Of a DNA stretch of 52,557 bases, positions 43,342 to 52,430 are shown piece after piece. The notes below the pieces were generated by a model that saw only the letters and a program-made list of their open reading frames with translations, did not search any database and had not been told where the DNA came from. This stretch comes from Armatimonadota bacterium (GTDB lineage Bacteria > Sysuimicrobiota > Sysuimicrobiia > Sysuimicrobiales > Humicultoraceae), in contig VGFA01000019.1 of NCBI GenBank assembly GCA_016869025.1, positions 1-52,557 of the forward strand, written 5' to 3'. Both the position numbers and the translations under genes were made by a program. How positions within the stretch are numbered: position 1 is the first letter of the stretch; the number at the start of each line of letters is the position of its first letter.

Positions 43342-44430
43342 ATGCGCGATCCGTTTGTCCGCGTTGCCGGAGTTCTCGTCGGCGGCATTGCCGGCTACCA
43401 GGCGGTGATCCTCGCATATGCGTGGGTTCCGGCCGCCTTGAGCCTGGGATTCGTGGACGAGGCGGCCGGCGTGGTTCTCGGCGGGCTCGTCGGCTTCCTG
43501 CTTGGACCTCCTGTGGCCAGGGTGTTCGTCAACGCGATGGAGTGGGTCCTGGGCGGTCTATCGCACCTCTCCCTCCACGACCTGCTCCTGGCGGCGTTCG
43601 GCCTGACCTCGGGCCTGGTTCTGGCGTTCTTCGTCGGGTACCTGCTGGAGGGAGTGCCACTCATCGGGCCCTACGTCCGGCTGGTGGCGGGCATCGTCCT
43701 TGGCTATCTCGGCCTGCACGTGGCACTACGGCGGCGGGACGAGGTTTCCGGTGCGCTGTTGCCGCAGGGCCGCATGCCGGCCGGAGGCCGCCCCGGTCCG
43801 CAGGCGACTCCCAAGATCCTCGACACCAGCGTCATCATAGACGGCCGCATCGCGGAGATATGCACAAGCGGGTTCTTGGAAGGCCCGCTATTCGTGCCCC
43901 GCTCGGTGCTCGCGGAGTTGCAACGTATCGCGGACTCGCCGGATGCGCTTCGGCGCAACCGGGGCAGGAGAGGCCTGGACATCCTCAACCGACTCCGCCG
44001 CGAGATGGCAACCGTGCAGATCTTGGACGAGGAGGCACCTCCTGGACAGGACGTGGATGCGCGGCTGGTGACGCTGGCCAAGATGCACCACGCCGCGATC
44101 GTGACCACCGATTTCAACCTGGGCAAGGTTGCTGAACTGGAGGGCGTGCGCGTTCTCAACGTGAACCAGATGGCCCAGGCGCTACGGCCACCGGTGCTGC
44201 CGGGCGAAGAGCTCTCGGTGCATGTCGTCCGCGACGGGAAGGAGGCCGGGCAGGGTGTGGCCTACATGGAGGACGGGACGATGGTCGTTGTCGAGGGTGG
44301 CCGGCGCTACATCGGCGAGACCTTCGACGTCGTCGTAACCAGCGCGCTTCAGACCTCTGCCGGACGTATGGTATTCGCGCGTCCCAAGATGGGCGACCCT
44401 GCCGGACGGCCTGACCCGGAGCGAGGGTGA
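43342..44430 (+). CDS. PIN/TRAM-domain membrane protein (YacL-like)
   Basis: The 362-residue protein has about four N-terminal membrane helices (to about residue 135), a PIN nuclease domain ([52 protein letters not shown] with acidic residues in place), and a C-terminal TRAM domain ([21 protein letters not shown]). This is the YacL family found next to ispD in Firmicutes. Ribonuclease activity is likely but the target is unknown. It ends 1 bp before the ispDF start. Confidence 0.9.
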   Translation: MRDPFVRVAGVLVGGIAGYQAVILAYAWVPAALSLGFVDEAAGVVLGGLVGFLLGPPVARVFVNAMEWVLGGLSHLSLHDLLLAAFGLTSGLVLAFFVGYLLEGVPLIGPYVRLVAGIVLGYLGLHVALRRRDEVSGALLPQGRMPAGGRPGPQATPKILDTSVIIDGRIAEICTSGFLEGPLFVPRSVLAELQRIADSPDALRRNRGRRGLDILNRLRREMATVQILDEEAPPGQDVDARLVTLAKMHHAAIVTTDFNLGKVAELEGVRVLNVNQMAQALRPPVLPGEELSVHVVRDGKEAGQGVAYMEDGTMVVVEGGRRYIGETFDVVVTSALQTSAGRMVFARPKMGDPAGRPDPERG

Positions 44431-44431
44431 A

Positions 44432-45589
44432 GTGAAGACCGGCCTGACCGGCGCGGTGATCGTTGCCGCCGGCAGTGGTACACGGCTTCCAGGACCTGCG
44501 CCCAAACCGCTGCTGCGGCTGGGGTCCACCACGATCCTGGAGCGGACGCTTCAGCCCTTCGAGCAGTGTCACTCGGTTGACCGGATCGTCGTCGTGGTGG
44601 GCGCCGACCACGTGGCTTCGCTGTCAGACCGATTGGCAGGCAAGGTGGCGGCGGTTGTCGGTGGCGCCCCCGACCGCCGGGGATCCGTGGCAGCCGGGCT
44701 TGACGCGCTTCCCCAGGCACAGTGGCTCGTCATCCACGACGGGGTCCGTCCCTTCGTGACCCCGGCCTTGATCGAGCGCGTGCTGGAGGCGGCCATGCGA
44801 TGGGGCGCAGCCACCGCCGGGATTCCGGTTGTTGACACACTGAAGGAAGTGGACCAGAACCTGGTCCTTAGGACCCTCGACCGGGCCGGACTCTTCGCCG
44901 TGCAGACGCCGCAGGCGTTTGCCGCTGGCCTGTTGCGCGAGGCGCACCTCCGCGTGCCCCAGACCGCGCCGGCCACGGACGACGCAGGGCTCGTCGAAGC
45001 CCTCGGGGCGCCGGTGGCCGTGGTCACGGGTGATCCTGCCAACTTCAAGATCACCACCGGGGCCGACCTTGAGTTGGCGCGCCTGAGGGTCGCCGAAAGA
45101 AGCGGGCCGGGATTGCGCGTGGGCACCGGATGTGATCTCCACCGGCTGGCACCCGATCGGGCACTGGTGCTGGGCGGTGTTCGCATCCCCCATGCGCGCG
45201 GCCTTGCCGGGCATTCCGACGCCGACGTCCTGACCCACGCCGTTATGGACGCGCTTCTTGGGGCTGCGGGCGAGAGCGACATCGGCCACCATTTCCCGCC
45301 CGCGGATCCCGCGCTTCGAGGCGCGGACAGCATTGGGCTGGCAGCGTCGGTTTCGGGCATGCTACGCGCGGCGGGATGGACAATCGTGAACGTGGACGCC
45401 GTGGTGCTGGCCGAGGCGCCCATGCTGGCGCCGCACATCGAGGCGATGCGGGCGAGACTGGCCGGGGCGCTGGGAATCGGGGCGGACCAGATAGGGATCA
45501 AGGCCACCACCGCAGAAGGCATGGGACCTGTAGGCCGCGGTGAAGGGATAGAAGCCCGCGCCGTGGCACTGCTGCGGAAGGCGGAATAG
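44432..45589 (+). CDS. ispDF: Bifunctional IspD/IspF (MEP isoprenoid pathway)
   Basis: The 385-residue protein fuses IspD (about 1-225: [44 protein letters not shown]) to IspF (about 228-385: [59 protein letters not shown]). IspD makes CDP-methylerythritol and IspF cyclises the later intermediate; IspE is encoded elsewhere. Similar fusions occur in Alphaproteobacteria and Epsilonproteobacteria, while Bacillus keeps two adjacent genes. The start is GTG 44432. Confidence 0.95.
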   Translation: MKTGLTGAVIVAAGSGTRLPGPAPKPLLRLGSTTILERTLQPFEQCHSVDRIVVVVGADHVASLSDRLAGKVAAVVGGAPDRRGSVAAGLDALPQAQWLVIHDGVRPFVTPALIERVLEAAMRWGAATAGIPVVDTLKEVDQNLVLRTLDRAGLFAVQTPQAFAAGLLREAHLRVPQTAPATDDAGLVEALGAPVAVVTGDPANFKITTGADLELARLRVAERSGPGLRVGTGCDLHRLAPDRALVLGGVRIPHARGLAGHSDADVLTHAVMDALLGAAGESDIGHHFPPADPALRGADSIGLAASVSGMLRAAGWTIVNVDAVVLAEAPMLAPHIEAMRARLAGALGIGADQIGIKATTAEGMGPVGRGEGIEARAVALLRKAE

Positions 45590-45590
45590 A

Positions 45591-45926
45591 ATGGCCCGCC
45601 GCCCCAAGCCAGGGGGCGTTTCACCGCCGGAGATGCTGTTCGTCGAGCGCGCCGCGGTCGCCGAGCCGATCACCGTAGAGGTTGAAAGGCCCCTTGCATT
45701 TCGCCCCCGCCTTGTGGGGTTCTGGCGAGGCAACGTGTTTCACCTCATCGCACGGGTGGTCGCCACGCGCCGCGAGTACGATGCCACCTACCACCGGGTG
45801 CTGACCGACCGGGGCGCCTTCGACCTGCGTTCCTTCCGGCGGGCCGACGCGGTGACACTGCGTTCCCGCTGCTGCTGGGAGGTCTGCGCCGAACTCGACG
45901 CCATCCCCATCGCCCGGCTGCCGTAG
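45591..45926 (+). CDS. Hypothetical protein
   Basis: The 111-residue protein starts 1 bp after the ispDF stop. It is basic and includes ITVEVERPLAFRPRLVGFWRG, TRREYDATYHRVLTDRGAFDLRS and RSRCCWEVCAEL. I do not recognise the family. Its position and tight spacing argue that it is a real member of the ispDF transcript. No signal peptide or membrane helix is visible. Confidence 0.55.
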   Translation: MARRPKPGGVSPPEMLFVERAAVAEPITVEVERPLAFRPRLVGFWRGNVFHLIARVVATRREYDATYHRVLTDRGAFDLRSFRRADAVTLRSRCCWEVCAELDAIPIARLP

Positions 45927-45987
45927 CCGGCACCTCCCCTTGTGGCTCCTTCAACGCTCCGATAGACTTGACAGTCGAGGTGGCGCT

Positions 45988-47514
45988 ATGGGCCTGGAGA
46001 TACACAACTCGCTGAGCCGACAGAAGGAGCCGTTTCGCACGCTGGTCCCGGGCGCTGTCAGCATGTACGTCTGCGGGCCGAACCTGTACGGACCGGCGCA
46101 CGTGGGCCACGCGCTCTCGTACATCTTCTTCGATGTCGTGAGGCGCTACCTTGAGTACAAGGGGCTCGAGGTCCGCCACGTTCAGAACTTCACCGACATC
46201 GAAGATCGCATAGTGGCGCGCGCGCAAGAGGAAGGCAGGAGCATCTTCGCGATTGCCCAGGAGTACATCGAACGGTTCCTCCAGGAGATGGACGCCCTAC
46301 GCGTGCAGCGGGCCCATCACTACCCGCGGGCGACCGAGGTCATCCCAAAGATGATCGAGATCATCGAAGGGCTGATCACAGGCGGGCATGCCTACACGGT
46401 GGACGGGGACGTGTACTTCCGCGTCACTTCCTTTCCCAGGTACGGTCTTCTGTCCGGCCGGTCGCTGGAGCAGATGCAGGCCGGCGCCCGCATCGAGGTG
46501 GACGAGCGCAAGGAGCACCCCATGGACTTCGCGCTCTGGAAGGCGTCCAGGCCAGGAGAACCGTCATGGGAGAGCCCCTGGGGTCAGGGACGGCCCGGCT
46601 GGCACATCGAGTGCTCGGCCATGTCCATGCAGTTCCTGGGGGAGCAGATTGACCTGCACGGTGGCGGGGACGACGTTCGCTTCCCGCATCACGAGAACGA
46701 GATTGCACAGTCCGAGGCCTACACGGGCCGGGCGCCCTTCGCGCGATTCTGGGTGCACAACGCGTTGATGAAGCCGCCGGTTGGGGATGAGATGCACCGG
46801 CATCTTGGCAACTTCGTGGCGATTCGGGACGCCCTGGCGCGGTATGAGCCGGACGCGATTCGCCTGTTCGTCCTCTCGGCGCACTACCGGACCCCATCAC
46901 GCTGGACCGACGAAGCAGTGGACGCCGCCGGAAGAGGCCTCGAGCGGCTGCGGGCTGCTCTCGCCAACGCCGACACCGTGCTGGGAGGGCATCCGGTACC
47001 GTCTCCTGATGGGCCCATGGCCCAGCGGGCCTCGGAGATCCGGACCGCGTTCGAGCGTGCGATGGACGACGACTTCGGCACTCCCCAGGCGATCGCGGTT
47101 CTGTTCGACCTGGCGGCTGAGATCAACCGCGCCGCCGGCGCAGCCATGGCCGGGAACCCTGGGGCATCCGGCGGGATGGCCCAGGCCGCCTCAGCCCTGC
47201 GCACCCTTGCCGGCGTCTTGGGACTGCGCGTGGTTCCGGATGCGATTCCTCCTGAGGCAGCGGCGGCGGTATTCCAGATCCTGGATGAGATGCGGGCCGC
47301 GGATCCCGCCCTGTTTCCAGGAGAGGGAAGCACGCCGGGCGCCGAGGAGGCGGTGGCGTTGCTGCTCTCGGGCCGCAGCCGAGCCCGCGAGGCGAGGCGG
47401 TTTGCCCTGGCCGATCTGGTGAGGGCCCGCCTGGGCGAGGCCGGGATCGCCGTCGAAGATCTGCCAGGAGGCAGCCGTTGGCGCCTGGTGTCGCGCCGCG
47501 ACGCGCGCGCCTGA
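45988..47514 (+). CDS. cysS: Cysteinyl-tRNA synthetase with altered KMSKS motif
   Basis: The 508-residue protein charges tRNA-Cys. CGPNLYGPAHVGHA carries the zinc cysteine and a HIGH-type motif (HVGH, about residue 38). GWHIECSAMS and HHENEIAQSEA carry the other zinc ligands, and NFTDIEDRIVARA is normal. However, the place of KMSKS reads EMHRH (residues 268-272) before an intact LGNF: both lysines, which stabilise ATP in class I enzymes, are gone. Zinc-site residues are kept. ATG 45988 has GAGG 8 nt upstream. It may be a divergent but active enzyme or a specialised paralogue. Confidence 0.88.
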   Translation: MGLEIHNSLSRQKEPFRTLVPGAVSMYVCGPNLYGPAHVGHALSYIFFDVVRRYLEYKGLEVRHVQNFTDIEDRIVARAQEEGRSIFAIAQEYIERFLQEMDALRVQRAHHYPRATEVIPKMIEIIEGLITGGHAYTVDGDVYFRVTSFPRYGLLSGRSLEQMQAGARIEVDERKEHPMDFALWKASRPGEPSWESPWGQGRPGWHIECSAMSMQFLGEQIDLHGGGDDVRFPHHENEIAQSEAYTGRAPFARFWVHNALMKPPVGDEMHRHLGNFVAIRDALARYEPDAIRLFVLSAHYRTPSRWTDEAVDAAGRGLERLRAALANADTVLGGHPVPSPDGPMAQRASEIRTAFERAMDDDFGTPQAIAVLFDLAAEINRAAGAAMAGNPGASGGMAQAASALRTLAGVLGLRVVPDAIPPEAAAAVFQILDEMRAADPALFPGEGSTPGAEEAVALLLSGRSRAREARRFALADLVRARLGEAGIAVEDLPGGSRWRLVSRRDARA

Positions 47515-48275
47515 CATCGGCCGAGGCGCAGATCGAAGGCAGGCACCCGGTCCTGGAGGCGCTGCGCGCCGGCAGGCCGCTCCGGAAGCTGCTGGTGGCC
47601 AGGGGCAGCACCACGGACAGGGCGATGCGCCACCTGATCGGAGAGGCACGGGCCCGGGGCGTGCCTGTCCAGGAAGTGGACCCGGCGATCCTGCTCCAGC
47701 AGGCACAGACGCGCTCGCCCCAGGGCGTGATCGCCTACGCGGCCGCGCACAGGACGTTCGAGATCCCAGACATCCTGGGGCGTGCCCGCGCAAGGTCCGA
47801 GCCGCCATTCCTCTTGTTGCTTGACGGGGTTCAGGATCCCGGCAATCTGGGCGCCATCATCCGGTCTGCTGACGCCGCCGGTGTTCACGGTGTTGTGATT
47901 CCGCGGCACCGGGCGGTCGGACTGACGCCAACGGTCGCGGCGTCCTCGGCAGGAGCGGTCGAGCACGTTCCCGTGGCCGTGGTGCCCAACCTTGGGTCGG
48001 CGATTGAGTACCTGAAGCAAGAGGGCATCTGGGTGACCGGGGCCGATCCCACTGCCCGCGATCCCGTCTATGCCGTTGAGTTGATCCCGCCGCTGGCGCT
48101 CGTTCTGGGCGGCGAGGGGCGCGGTCTGTCGCGGCTGGTGCGCGACCGTTGCGACCGGCTGGTCCGCATTCCCATGCACGGCGCGACATCTTCGCTCAAC
48201 GTGTCGGTGGCCGCCGGCGTTCTCCTGTTTGAGGCCAGACGCCAGATGGCCGCGCGCGCCAGGGGGAACGGGTGA
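47478..48275 (+). CDS. rlmB: 23S rRNA 2'-O-ribose methyltransferase RlmB-like (TrmH family)
   Basis: The 265-residue protein has an N-terminal SpoU substrate-binding part (IEGRHPVLEALRAGRPLRKLL) and the SPOUT domain motifs LLDGVQDPGNLGAIIRSADAA, LALVLGGEGRGLSRLV and IPMHGATSSLNVSVAAGVLLF. RlmB methylates G2251 in the 23S P loop; the exact target here is inferred. TTG 47478 is chosen because AGGAGG lies 6 nt upstream; the start overlaps cysS by 37 bp. Confidence 0.9.
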   Translation: MAPGVAPRRARLTSAEAQIEGRHPVLEALRAGRPLRKLLVARGSTTDRAMRHLIGEARARGVPVQEVDPAILLQQAQTRSPQGVIAYAAAHRTFEIPDILGRARARSEPPFLLLLDGVQDPGNLGAIIRSADAAGVHGVVIPRHRAVGLTPTVAASSAGAVEHVPVAVVPNLGSAIEYLKQEGIWVTGADPTARDPVYAVELIPPLALVLGGEGRGLSRLVRDRCDRLVRIPMHGATSSLNVSVAAGVLLFEARRQMAARARGNG

Positions 48276-49630
48276 GCCGCCGGCTGATAGTCCTGGGGAC
48301 CGGCCTGCTCGTGGCGATAGCCGCCGGCACAGCTGCCTGGGTCGCGCTGGCCGACCTGTACTACTCCGGCCGGCCACTGCCCGGCGTGACCATCGCAGGC
48401 CATCCAGTGCGGGGCATGAGCCCGGAGGACCTGGCCGCGCGCGTGCAGGCTCTGGCCAGGCCGGCCTTGATGCGGCAGGTCAGGGTGCGCGCCGCAACGG
48501 CCGAGGCCACGCTCGCGGCTGGCGCGCTGGGACTGGGGCCTGCCGTGGACCAGACGGTGGCCACCGTCCTGGCCGTTGGACGCACCGGCACCCTGCTCCA
48601 GCGATGGCTCCGGCGGCTGGCGCTCCTGCGCCAGCCGGTGGACGTGCCCATAACCTACCGCGTAGATCTCGATGCCGTCCGGGCCTCCGCAGCCGGGGTG
48701 GCCGCACCCCTACTAATCGAGCCAAGGGACGCAGTCGTGGCGGTCCTTGCGGGGCGTCTTACCGTGCTCCACCCAAGCCAGGACGGCGTGGTCCTGGATG
48801 AGCCGGCCTCGGTCGCCCGTGTGGCCGTCGCGCTTGAACAGCACCTGCCTGTCGTGGAGATGATTGTGACCCTGCGGCGGCCGGCGTTCACTACCGAGAT
48901 GGCCGACCTGATGGCAGAGCCGCTGGCGCAGTCTACGACGCGCTTCTCCAACAATCCGGACAGGGTTCACAATATCCATCTCGCCTCCGCTGCCCTGCGC
49001 GGTCTGCTGCTGCCGCCGGAGGCCGTGCTCTCCTTCAACCAGGCCGTGGGGCCCCGTGACCCGGCCCGCGGCTACAGGAAGGCCCCGGTGCTGGTCAGCA
49101 ACGAGTTGGTACCGGGCGATGGGGGTGGGGTGTGCCAGGTTTCCTCAACGCTCTACAACGCGGCGCTGCTGGCTGGGATGGAGGTCCAGAGCCGGACCAA
49201 TCATTCCAGGCCGGTTCCCTACCTGCCGCCTGGCCGCGACGCCGCGGTCGTGCACGGGCTGATAGACCTGCGCCTGCGCAACTCGAGCGGGCACCACATG
49301 TTCGTCTGGACGGAAGCCACGGCGCGTCGCGTGACGGTCGCGTTGTACGGAGCGCGGCAGCCGGGCCGGTCCGTCGAGATCGTGGTGACCGACCGGACCG
49401 TCATTCCACCGCCGCCGCACACGGTCACCCGGCATGACCCGGCAATTCCCGCCGGCCAGACGAGGATCGAGAAGGCCAGGTCCGGGCTTCGAGCGCGTAC
49501 GCTCCGCATCGTGAGGCAGGACGGCGCGGTCCTCCAGCAGGAGGTCGTGTCCACGAGTTACTATCAACCGACGCCGCGCACGGTCAAGATCGGCACAGGC
49601 GGTGTGAACAAGCGGGCTTCCGCTCCTTGA
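48272..49630 (+). CDS. VanW-family protein with peptidoglycan-binding-like domain
   Basis: The 452-residue protein has an N-terminal membrane anchor (LIVLGTGLLVAIAAGTAAWV), two PG_binding_4-type segments, a VanW domain (about 215-350) with VLSFNQAVGPRDPARGYRKA, GGGVCQVSSTLYNAALLAGM and NHSRPVPYLPPGRDAAV, and a C-terminal G5-like part. VanW proteins are common in Firmicutes; their biochemical role is not established. GTG 48272 overlaps the rlmB stop by 4 nt. Confidence 0.88.
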   Translation: MSRRLIVLGTGLLVAIAAGTAAWVALADLYYSGRPLPGVTIAGHPVRGMSPEDLAARVQALARPALMRQVRVRAATAEATLAAGALGLGPAVDQTVATVLAVGRTGTLLQRWLRRLALLRQPVDVPITYRVDLDAVRASAAGVAAPLLIEPRDAVVAVLAGRLTVLHPSQDGVVLDEPASVARVAVALEQHLPVVEMIVTLRRPAFTTEMADLMAEPLAQSTTRFSNNPDRVHNIHLASAALRGLLLPPEAVLSFNQAVGPRDPARGYRKAPVLVSNELVPGDGGGVCQVSSTLYNAALLAGMEVQSRTNHSRPVPYLPPGRDAAVVHGLIDLRLRNSSGHHMFVWTEATARRVTVALYGARQPGRSVEIVVTDRTVIPPPPHTVTRHDPAIPAGQTRIEKARSGLRARTLRIVRQDGAVLQQEVVSTSYYQPTPRTVKIGTGGVNKRASAP

Positions 49631-49655
49631 CGCAACACAACGCGGTTCCTATAAT
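49627..49655 (+). promoter_or_regulatory. sigH promoter
   Basis: TTGACG (49627-49632) and TATAAT (49650-49655) with a 17-nt spacer. The -35 covers the stop codon of the vanW-like gene. Transcription would start around 49662, leaving an 85-nt leader. Confidence 0.8.
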
Positions 49656-49747
49656 AAGAACGAATTACGACGATGGACACCTGCTTCCGCACTGCTCGTC
49701 CGCAGTCACCCCCACATCTCTCTGCACCTGGCCGGAGGGGATAGCCG

Positions 49748-50383
49748 GTGGCGCTCGTGCGCAGGGAAGGGCTCGGCTACGGTGATCTGGTTGACGAAGA
49801 GCTGGTAGATCACGCCAAGTCCGGGGACGATCGCGCCGCGGAGTTCCTGATCGGGAAGTACCGCAACTTCGTCCGCGTCAAGGCCAAGGCGTACTTCCTG
49901 ATAGGCGCCGACCGTGAGGACATCATCCAGGAAGGGATGATCGGCCTCTACAAGGCGATCCGGGACTTCCGGCGCGACAAGCTCTCCTCGTTCCGGGCGT
50001 TCGCCGAGCTGTGCATCACCCGTCAGATCATCACGGCTATCAAGACCGCGACGCGGCAGAAGCACATCCCGCTCAACTCGTACATCTCCCTGAACAAGCC
50101 GATCTACGATGAGGATTCCGATCGCACGCTGCTGGACGTGATCAGCAGCATCAAGGTCAGTGATCCCGAGGAACTGGTCATCAACCAGGAAGCCTCGGCG
50201 ACCATGCGCGAGCGCATCCGCAAGAACCTCAGCGAACTGGAGTGTCGTGTGCTCACCGCGTACCTGGAGGGCAAGTCCTACCAGGAGATGGCCAACGAAC
50301 TCACCCGGCACGTCAAGTCCATTGACAACGCCCTGCAGCGCGTCAAGCGCAAGCTCGAACGCAACCTCGAAGACGACGCCTGA
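49748..50383 (+). CDS. sigH: RNA polymerase sigma factor, SigH family
   Basis: The 211-residue sigma factor has region 2 with YRNFVRVKAKAYFLIGADRE and DIIQEGMIGLYKAIRDF, a linker of about 30 residues, and region 4 (LSELECRVLTAYLEGKSYQE, HVKSIDNALQRVKRKL). The match with Bacillus SigH is strong, including ITRQIITAIKTATRQKHIPL. In Bacillus SigH governs early sporulation and competence; in this apparent diderm its regulon is unknown. The start is GTG 49748, with GGAGGGG about 8 nt upstream. Confidence 0.93.
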   Translation: MALVRREGLGYGDLVDEELVDHAKSGDDRAAEFLIGKYRNFVRVKAKAYFLIGADREDIIQEGMIGLYKAIRDFRRDKLSSFRAFAELCITRQIITAIKTATRQKHIPLNSYISLNKPIYDEDSDRTLLDVISSIKVSDPEELVINQEASATMRERIRKNLSELECRVLTAYLEGKSYQEMANELTRHVKSIDNALQRVKRKLERNLEDDA

Positions 50384-50392
50384 CCCGGCGCT

Positions 50393-51370
50393 CTATCCGC
50401 CTATCCGGCCCATCAAGCACGATACGGGAGAGGTGGCCTGGTCGAGCGCCTGGCCGATCGGACGCCGGTAGGCCGCGGCTTCGAGCAGGACCTTCATCTG
50501 GTCGCGCGAGGCTCCGGCGCGCAGCGGCGCCAGGAGGTCTTCCTCGTCCTCTCTCAGCAGGCACAGGCGCAACCGTCCGCTCGAGGTGAGCCGGAGCCGG
50601 CCGCACTTCTCGCAGAACGGCTCGCTCATGGAGCTGATCAGGCCAATACGGCCCCGGGCCCCGGAGAGGCGGTAGGTCCTGGAGGGGGCGCTGCCGCTGA
50701 GGTCCAGCGGCTCAAGGTGTCCCAGCGCCGCCTCGATGCGGGACCTGGTCTCCTCGGAGGGCACCATGCCCGCCCCCTCAATCCCGGCCAGGGACGCGAA
50801 CGGCATCATCTCTATGAAACGTACCTCCCACGGATGCTCCAGGGTAAGGGCGGCCAGGGAGACCACATCGTCCTCGTTGTGGCCTCTGATGACCACCGAG
50901 TTGATCTTGATCGGGCCCAGACCGACCTCCTCGGCGCGCCGCACGCCTGCGAGCACACGCTCCACCTGCCCGCCCCGCGTGATCCGCCGGAACTTCTCCG
51001 GGTCGAGGGTGTCAATGCTGACGTTGACCCGGTCCAGCCCGGCGGCGGCGAGCGGACCGGCCATTGGCTCGAGCAGGATCCCGTTGGTGGTCATGGCCAC
51101 GTCCCTGATCCCCGGGACCGAGGCGATGCGCCGGACGAGCTCCACTATGCCCGCCCGGATGATGGGCTCTCCGCCGGTGAGGCGGATCTTCTCGACCCCG
51201 AGCTCCGCGGCGATCTCGACTAGGAGGAGCAGTTCGTCGTCCTGGAGCAGTTCGGCCGGCGGGCGGTGGGAGATCCCCCGCTCCGGGACGCAGTAGACGC
51301 AGCGCAGGTTGCACCTGTCCGTGAGGGAGATGCGAAGGTCTCGAAGCGGCCTCCCGTGCTGATCGCGCAT
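50393..51370 (-). CDS. moaA: GTP 3',8-cyclase MoaA
   Basis: The 325-residue radical SAM enzyme makes the first intermediate of molybdenum cofactor from GTP. The first Fe-S cluster ligands are Cys20, Cys24 and Cys27 (DRCNLRCVYC). The second cluster has Cys in CEKCGRLRL and RLRLCLL near the C-terminus; IRLTGGEPIIRAGIVELV and MTTNGILL are typical. Both clusters appear intact. The usual Gly-Gly end is present (GRIGG). A -10-like TAGAAT on the minus strand (51386-51381) lies only about 10 nt from ATG 51370, so the transcript may have almost no leader. A longer frame upstream is rejected for that reason. Confidence 0.94.
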   Translation of the reverse strand: MRDQHGRPLRDLRISLTDRCNLRCVYCVPERGISHRPPAELLQDDELLLLVEIAAELGVEKIRLTGGEPIIRAGIVELVRRIASVPGIRDVAMTTNGILLEPMAGPLAAAGLDRVNVSIDTLDPEKFRRITRGGQVERVLAGVRRAEEVGLGPIKINSVVIRGHNEDDVVSLAALTLEHPWEVRFIEMMPFASLAGIEGAGMVPSEETRSRIEAALGHLEPLDLSGSAPSRTYRLSGARGRIGLISSMSEPFCEKCGRLRLTSSGRLRLCLLREDEEDLLAPLRAGASRDQMKVLLEAAAYRRPIGQALDQATSPVSCLMGRIGG

Positions 51371-51438
51371 GGATGAAATCATTCTAGCACAGCGCCGCGC
51401 CGGAGAAACCTGGCAGGTTGACTCGCTGGTGGATCTTG

Positions 51439-51465
51439 AGCCGCCGGCCGGAGTCGAACCGGCTG
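51439..51465 (-). repeat. Partial duplicate of the tRNA-Thr 3' end
   Basis: Positions 51439-51463 repeat the T-arm and acceptor end of the adjacent tRNA-Thr with one mismatch and an offset of 37 bp, directly downstream of that gene. The rest of the cloverleaf is missing. Such 3'-end copies are left by integrases that use tRNA genes as attachment sites, though slippage or recombination could also make them. Confidence 0.7.
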
Positions 51466-51473
51466 GGGGTCCT

Positions 51474-51549
51474 GGAGCCGCCGACCGGAGTCGAACCGGT
51501 AACCCCCGCATTACAAGTGCGGTGCTCTGCCGGGTTGAGCTACGGCGGC
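51474..51549 (-). tRNA. tRNA-Thr (TGT)
   Basis: On the minus strand: acceptor GCCGCCG/CGGCGGC, D arm GCTC...GAGC, anticodon arm CCGCA-CTTGTAA-TGCGG with anticodon TGT, T arm ACCGG-TTCGACT-CCGGT, and an encoded CCA end. All stems pair. Confidence 0.93.
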
Positions 51550-51584
51550 CCGGTGCGGTCCGAATTATAGCACAGGCGGCAAGA

Positions 51585-51614
51585 TTGACGCTGCGTCTAC
51601 GCGCCGCCTATAAT
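51585..51614 (+). promoter_or_regulatory. Promoter of the tRNA-Tyr/tRNA-Gly pair
   Basis: TTGACG (51585-51590) and TATAAT (51609-51614), spacer 18 nt, 10 nt before tRNA-Tyr. A TATAAT on the minus strand (51569-51564) serves the divergent tRNA-Thr. Confidence 0.75.
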
Positions 51615-51624
51615 CGTCCCGGGA

Positions 51625-51710
51625 GGGCGGGTACCCAAGTGGCCAAAGGGGGCTGACTGTAGATCAGCTGGCGGATGCCTTCGGAGGTTCGAATCCTTCC
51701 CCGCCCACCA
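51625..51710 (+). tRNA. tRNA-Tyr (GTA)
   Basis: Acceptor GGGCGGG/CCCGCCC, anticodon arm CTGAC-loop with GTA, a long variable arm as expected for bacterial tRNA-Tyr, T arm GGAGG-TTCGAAT-CCTTC, and an encoded ACCA end. Length 86 nt. Confidence 0.93.
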
Positions 51711-51718
51711 ACAAGCCC

Positions 51719-51792
<74 letters not shown>

Positions 51793-51914
51793 CTTCCGAT
51801 TTCGGCACCAGCGGCGTAGTCCCGGTGACTAGCACGCCGGACTTGTGGGCATGAGTATGTTCGGCCACTCCCGCAAACGGGACAGGCCTCAACCGTCACG
51901 AAGGCAGGGTGGAG

Positions 51915-52430
51915 ATGGGATCGGATGAAGCCGGAGCGCGGATCACGGTTGTCGGCCTGGGATATGTCGGCCTGGTGGCTGCGGCCTGTTTTGCGAAGAT
52001 GGGCAACAGGGTTGTCGGCCTTGAGACCAACGCGGCGTACCTCAAGAACCTTCGGGCCGGGAGGATCCCGTTCCACGAGCCCGGGCTTGAGGAGCTGATC
52101 GCCGAGCAGTTGGCCGTGGGGCGCCTCTCACACACCGGCGATCCCGCGGAGGGCGTAAGGGGATCGGAGTTCATATTCCTGGCTGTAGGCACGCCCAAGC
52201 ACTCCGACGGTCAGGCCGATCTTTCCCAGATTGAATCGGCCGTGGAGCAGATTGCCGAGTTCCTTGAGCCGGATGCGGTTGTCGTGATCAAGAGCACTGT
52301 CCCGGTGCGCACGGCCGAAAGGGTGCGAGGCCTGATCCAGGGCGTCCGCGGCCCCGAGTTCCGCGTCAGCTTGGTCTCCAACCCGGAGTTCCGGAACGTG
52401 TCAACACCTCTGAGACAAGTTCCTTTGTGA
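51915..52430 (+). pseudogene. UDP-glucose/GDP-mannose dehydrogenase family gene, disrupted by IS
   Basis: The N-terminal NAD-binding domain is present: VVGLGYVGLVAAACFAKMG, VVGLETN, FHEPGLEELIAEQL, FIFLAVGTPKHSDGQADLSQ and VVVIKSTVPVRTAERV. At SNPEF (normally followed by LREG) the frame passes into foreign sequence near 52393-52398 and stops at 52430. Enzymes of this family oxidise nucleotide sugars to uronic acids for polysaccharides. About 170 of the usual 430 residues remain, lacking the catalytic Cys. The interruption coincides with an AT-richer IS end. Confidence 0.85.
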
